Shown here: in pieces, positions 63,922 to 64,000 of the stretch
Position numbering within the stretch: the first letter of the stretch is position 1
Layout of the letters: every line of letters begins with the position of its first letter
Assembly (NCBI RefSeq): GCF_022968135.1
Contig: NZ_JALJRA010000008.1
Coordinates: 177,586 to 241,585, forward strand
Direction: 5' to 3'
DNA: 64,000 bases
DNA from: Pseudorhizobium tarimense
GTDB lineage: Bacteria; Pseudomonadota; Alphaproteobacteria; Rhizobiales; Rhizobiaceae
Position numbers and translations under genes: made by a program
Notes under the pieces: model-generated
The model's input: the letters and a program-made list of their open reading frames with translations, nothing else
Told to the model about the DNA's origin: nothing
Database searches by the model: none

Positions 63922-64000
63922 TCATCTGACCAGAGCATCCTCGAGATAGAGCTCCAGCGTCCTTGCCGTCCCCTCGGCCCAGAGCGTCTTCAGCGCATGC
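63922..64000 (-). CDS. C-terminal fragment of an unidentified gene (partial)
   Basis: On the minus strand the last 79 bases read in one frame [20 protein letters not shown] and DALVR with a TGA at 63924-63922. The gene continues beyond the window. Too short to name; codon use is like a real GC-rich gene. Confidence 0.35.
   Translation of the reverse strand, partial: HALKTLWAEGTARTLELYLEDALVR

Overview
The window reads as chromosomal DNA of an alphaproteobacterium, most likely a member of the Rhizobiaceae (Sinorhizobium/Agrobacterium/Rhizobium/Shinella type). The DNA is GC-rich. It has the bdhA-xdhA-xdhB mixed-function operon known from Sinorhizobium meliloti, a PuuD-type membrane urate hydroxylase as described in Agrobacterium, DUF1127 and DUF3606 proteins, and a xylose-type ABC importer with a divergent ROK regulator. 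The genus is inferred from gene content and order only.

Layout. 1-1.4 kb: end of a phosphonate (phnM) gene coupled to its GntR regulator phnF. 1.4-7.1 kb: an EF-hand gene with a frame break, then bdhA-xdhA-xdhB and a GNAT gene. 7.1-9.8 kb: a GAF histidine kinase, two small membrane proteins and a decayed GGDEF gene. 10-21.4 kb: purine and ureide catabolism. xdhC matures the xanthine dehydrogenase, guaD makes xanthine, puuD oxidises urate, uraH and uraD convert hydroxyisourate to allantoin, puuE opens allantoin, and allA cleaves ureidoglycolate. Allantoicase is the one step not seen. A MntA/HepT toxin-antitoxin pair sits inside this operon, and a ruined hicAB pair lies nearby. 21.4-27 kb: split, divergent MnmC-like genes and a large hybrid kinase. 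27-36 kb: DEAD-box helicase, DMT transporter, an ATP-grasp/alpha-E/transglutaminase cassette and small hypothetical genes. 36-40.6 kb: xylFHG with its ROK regulator, then an SDR gene killed by one stop codon.

Accessory part. After a tRNA-Arg(CCG) at 40.8 kb the content changes. There is a Zn/Cd/Pb-type P-ATPase with a textbook MerR-type promoter. An uninterrupted minus-strand run of eleven genes (43.4-53.3 kb) follows. Its promoter-distal part is a DoxX-VOC-glutathionyl-hydroquinone-reductase-hydrolase cluster that resembles the Firmicute mhq quinone-detoxification genes. A likely defence island covers 54.5-63.8 kb: a DEAH helicase-nuclease with two frame breaks, a Phd antitoxin overlapping an HNH nuclease gene, a tightly coupled wHTH + nucleotidyltransferase + PP2C phosphatase triad preceded by a nested palindrome, and a broken coiled-coil CHAT protease. 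A 24-base sequence at 62369 matches the 3' end of the tRNA-Arg at 20 of 24 positions, so 40.87-62.39 kb may be an integrated island.

The best candidate for an undescribed system is the wHTH-NTase-PP2C operon (60.3-62.3 kb). Several accessory genes carry single-base frame breaks while core metabolic genes are intact. This suggests real decay, but read-level confirmation is required to exclude homopolymer errors.
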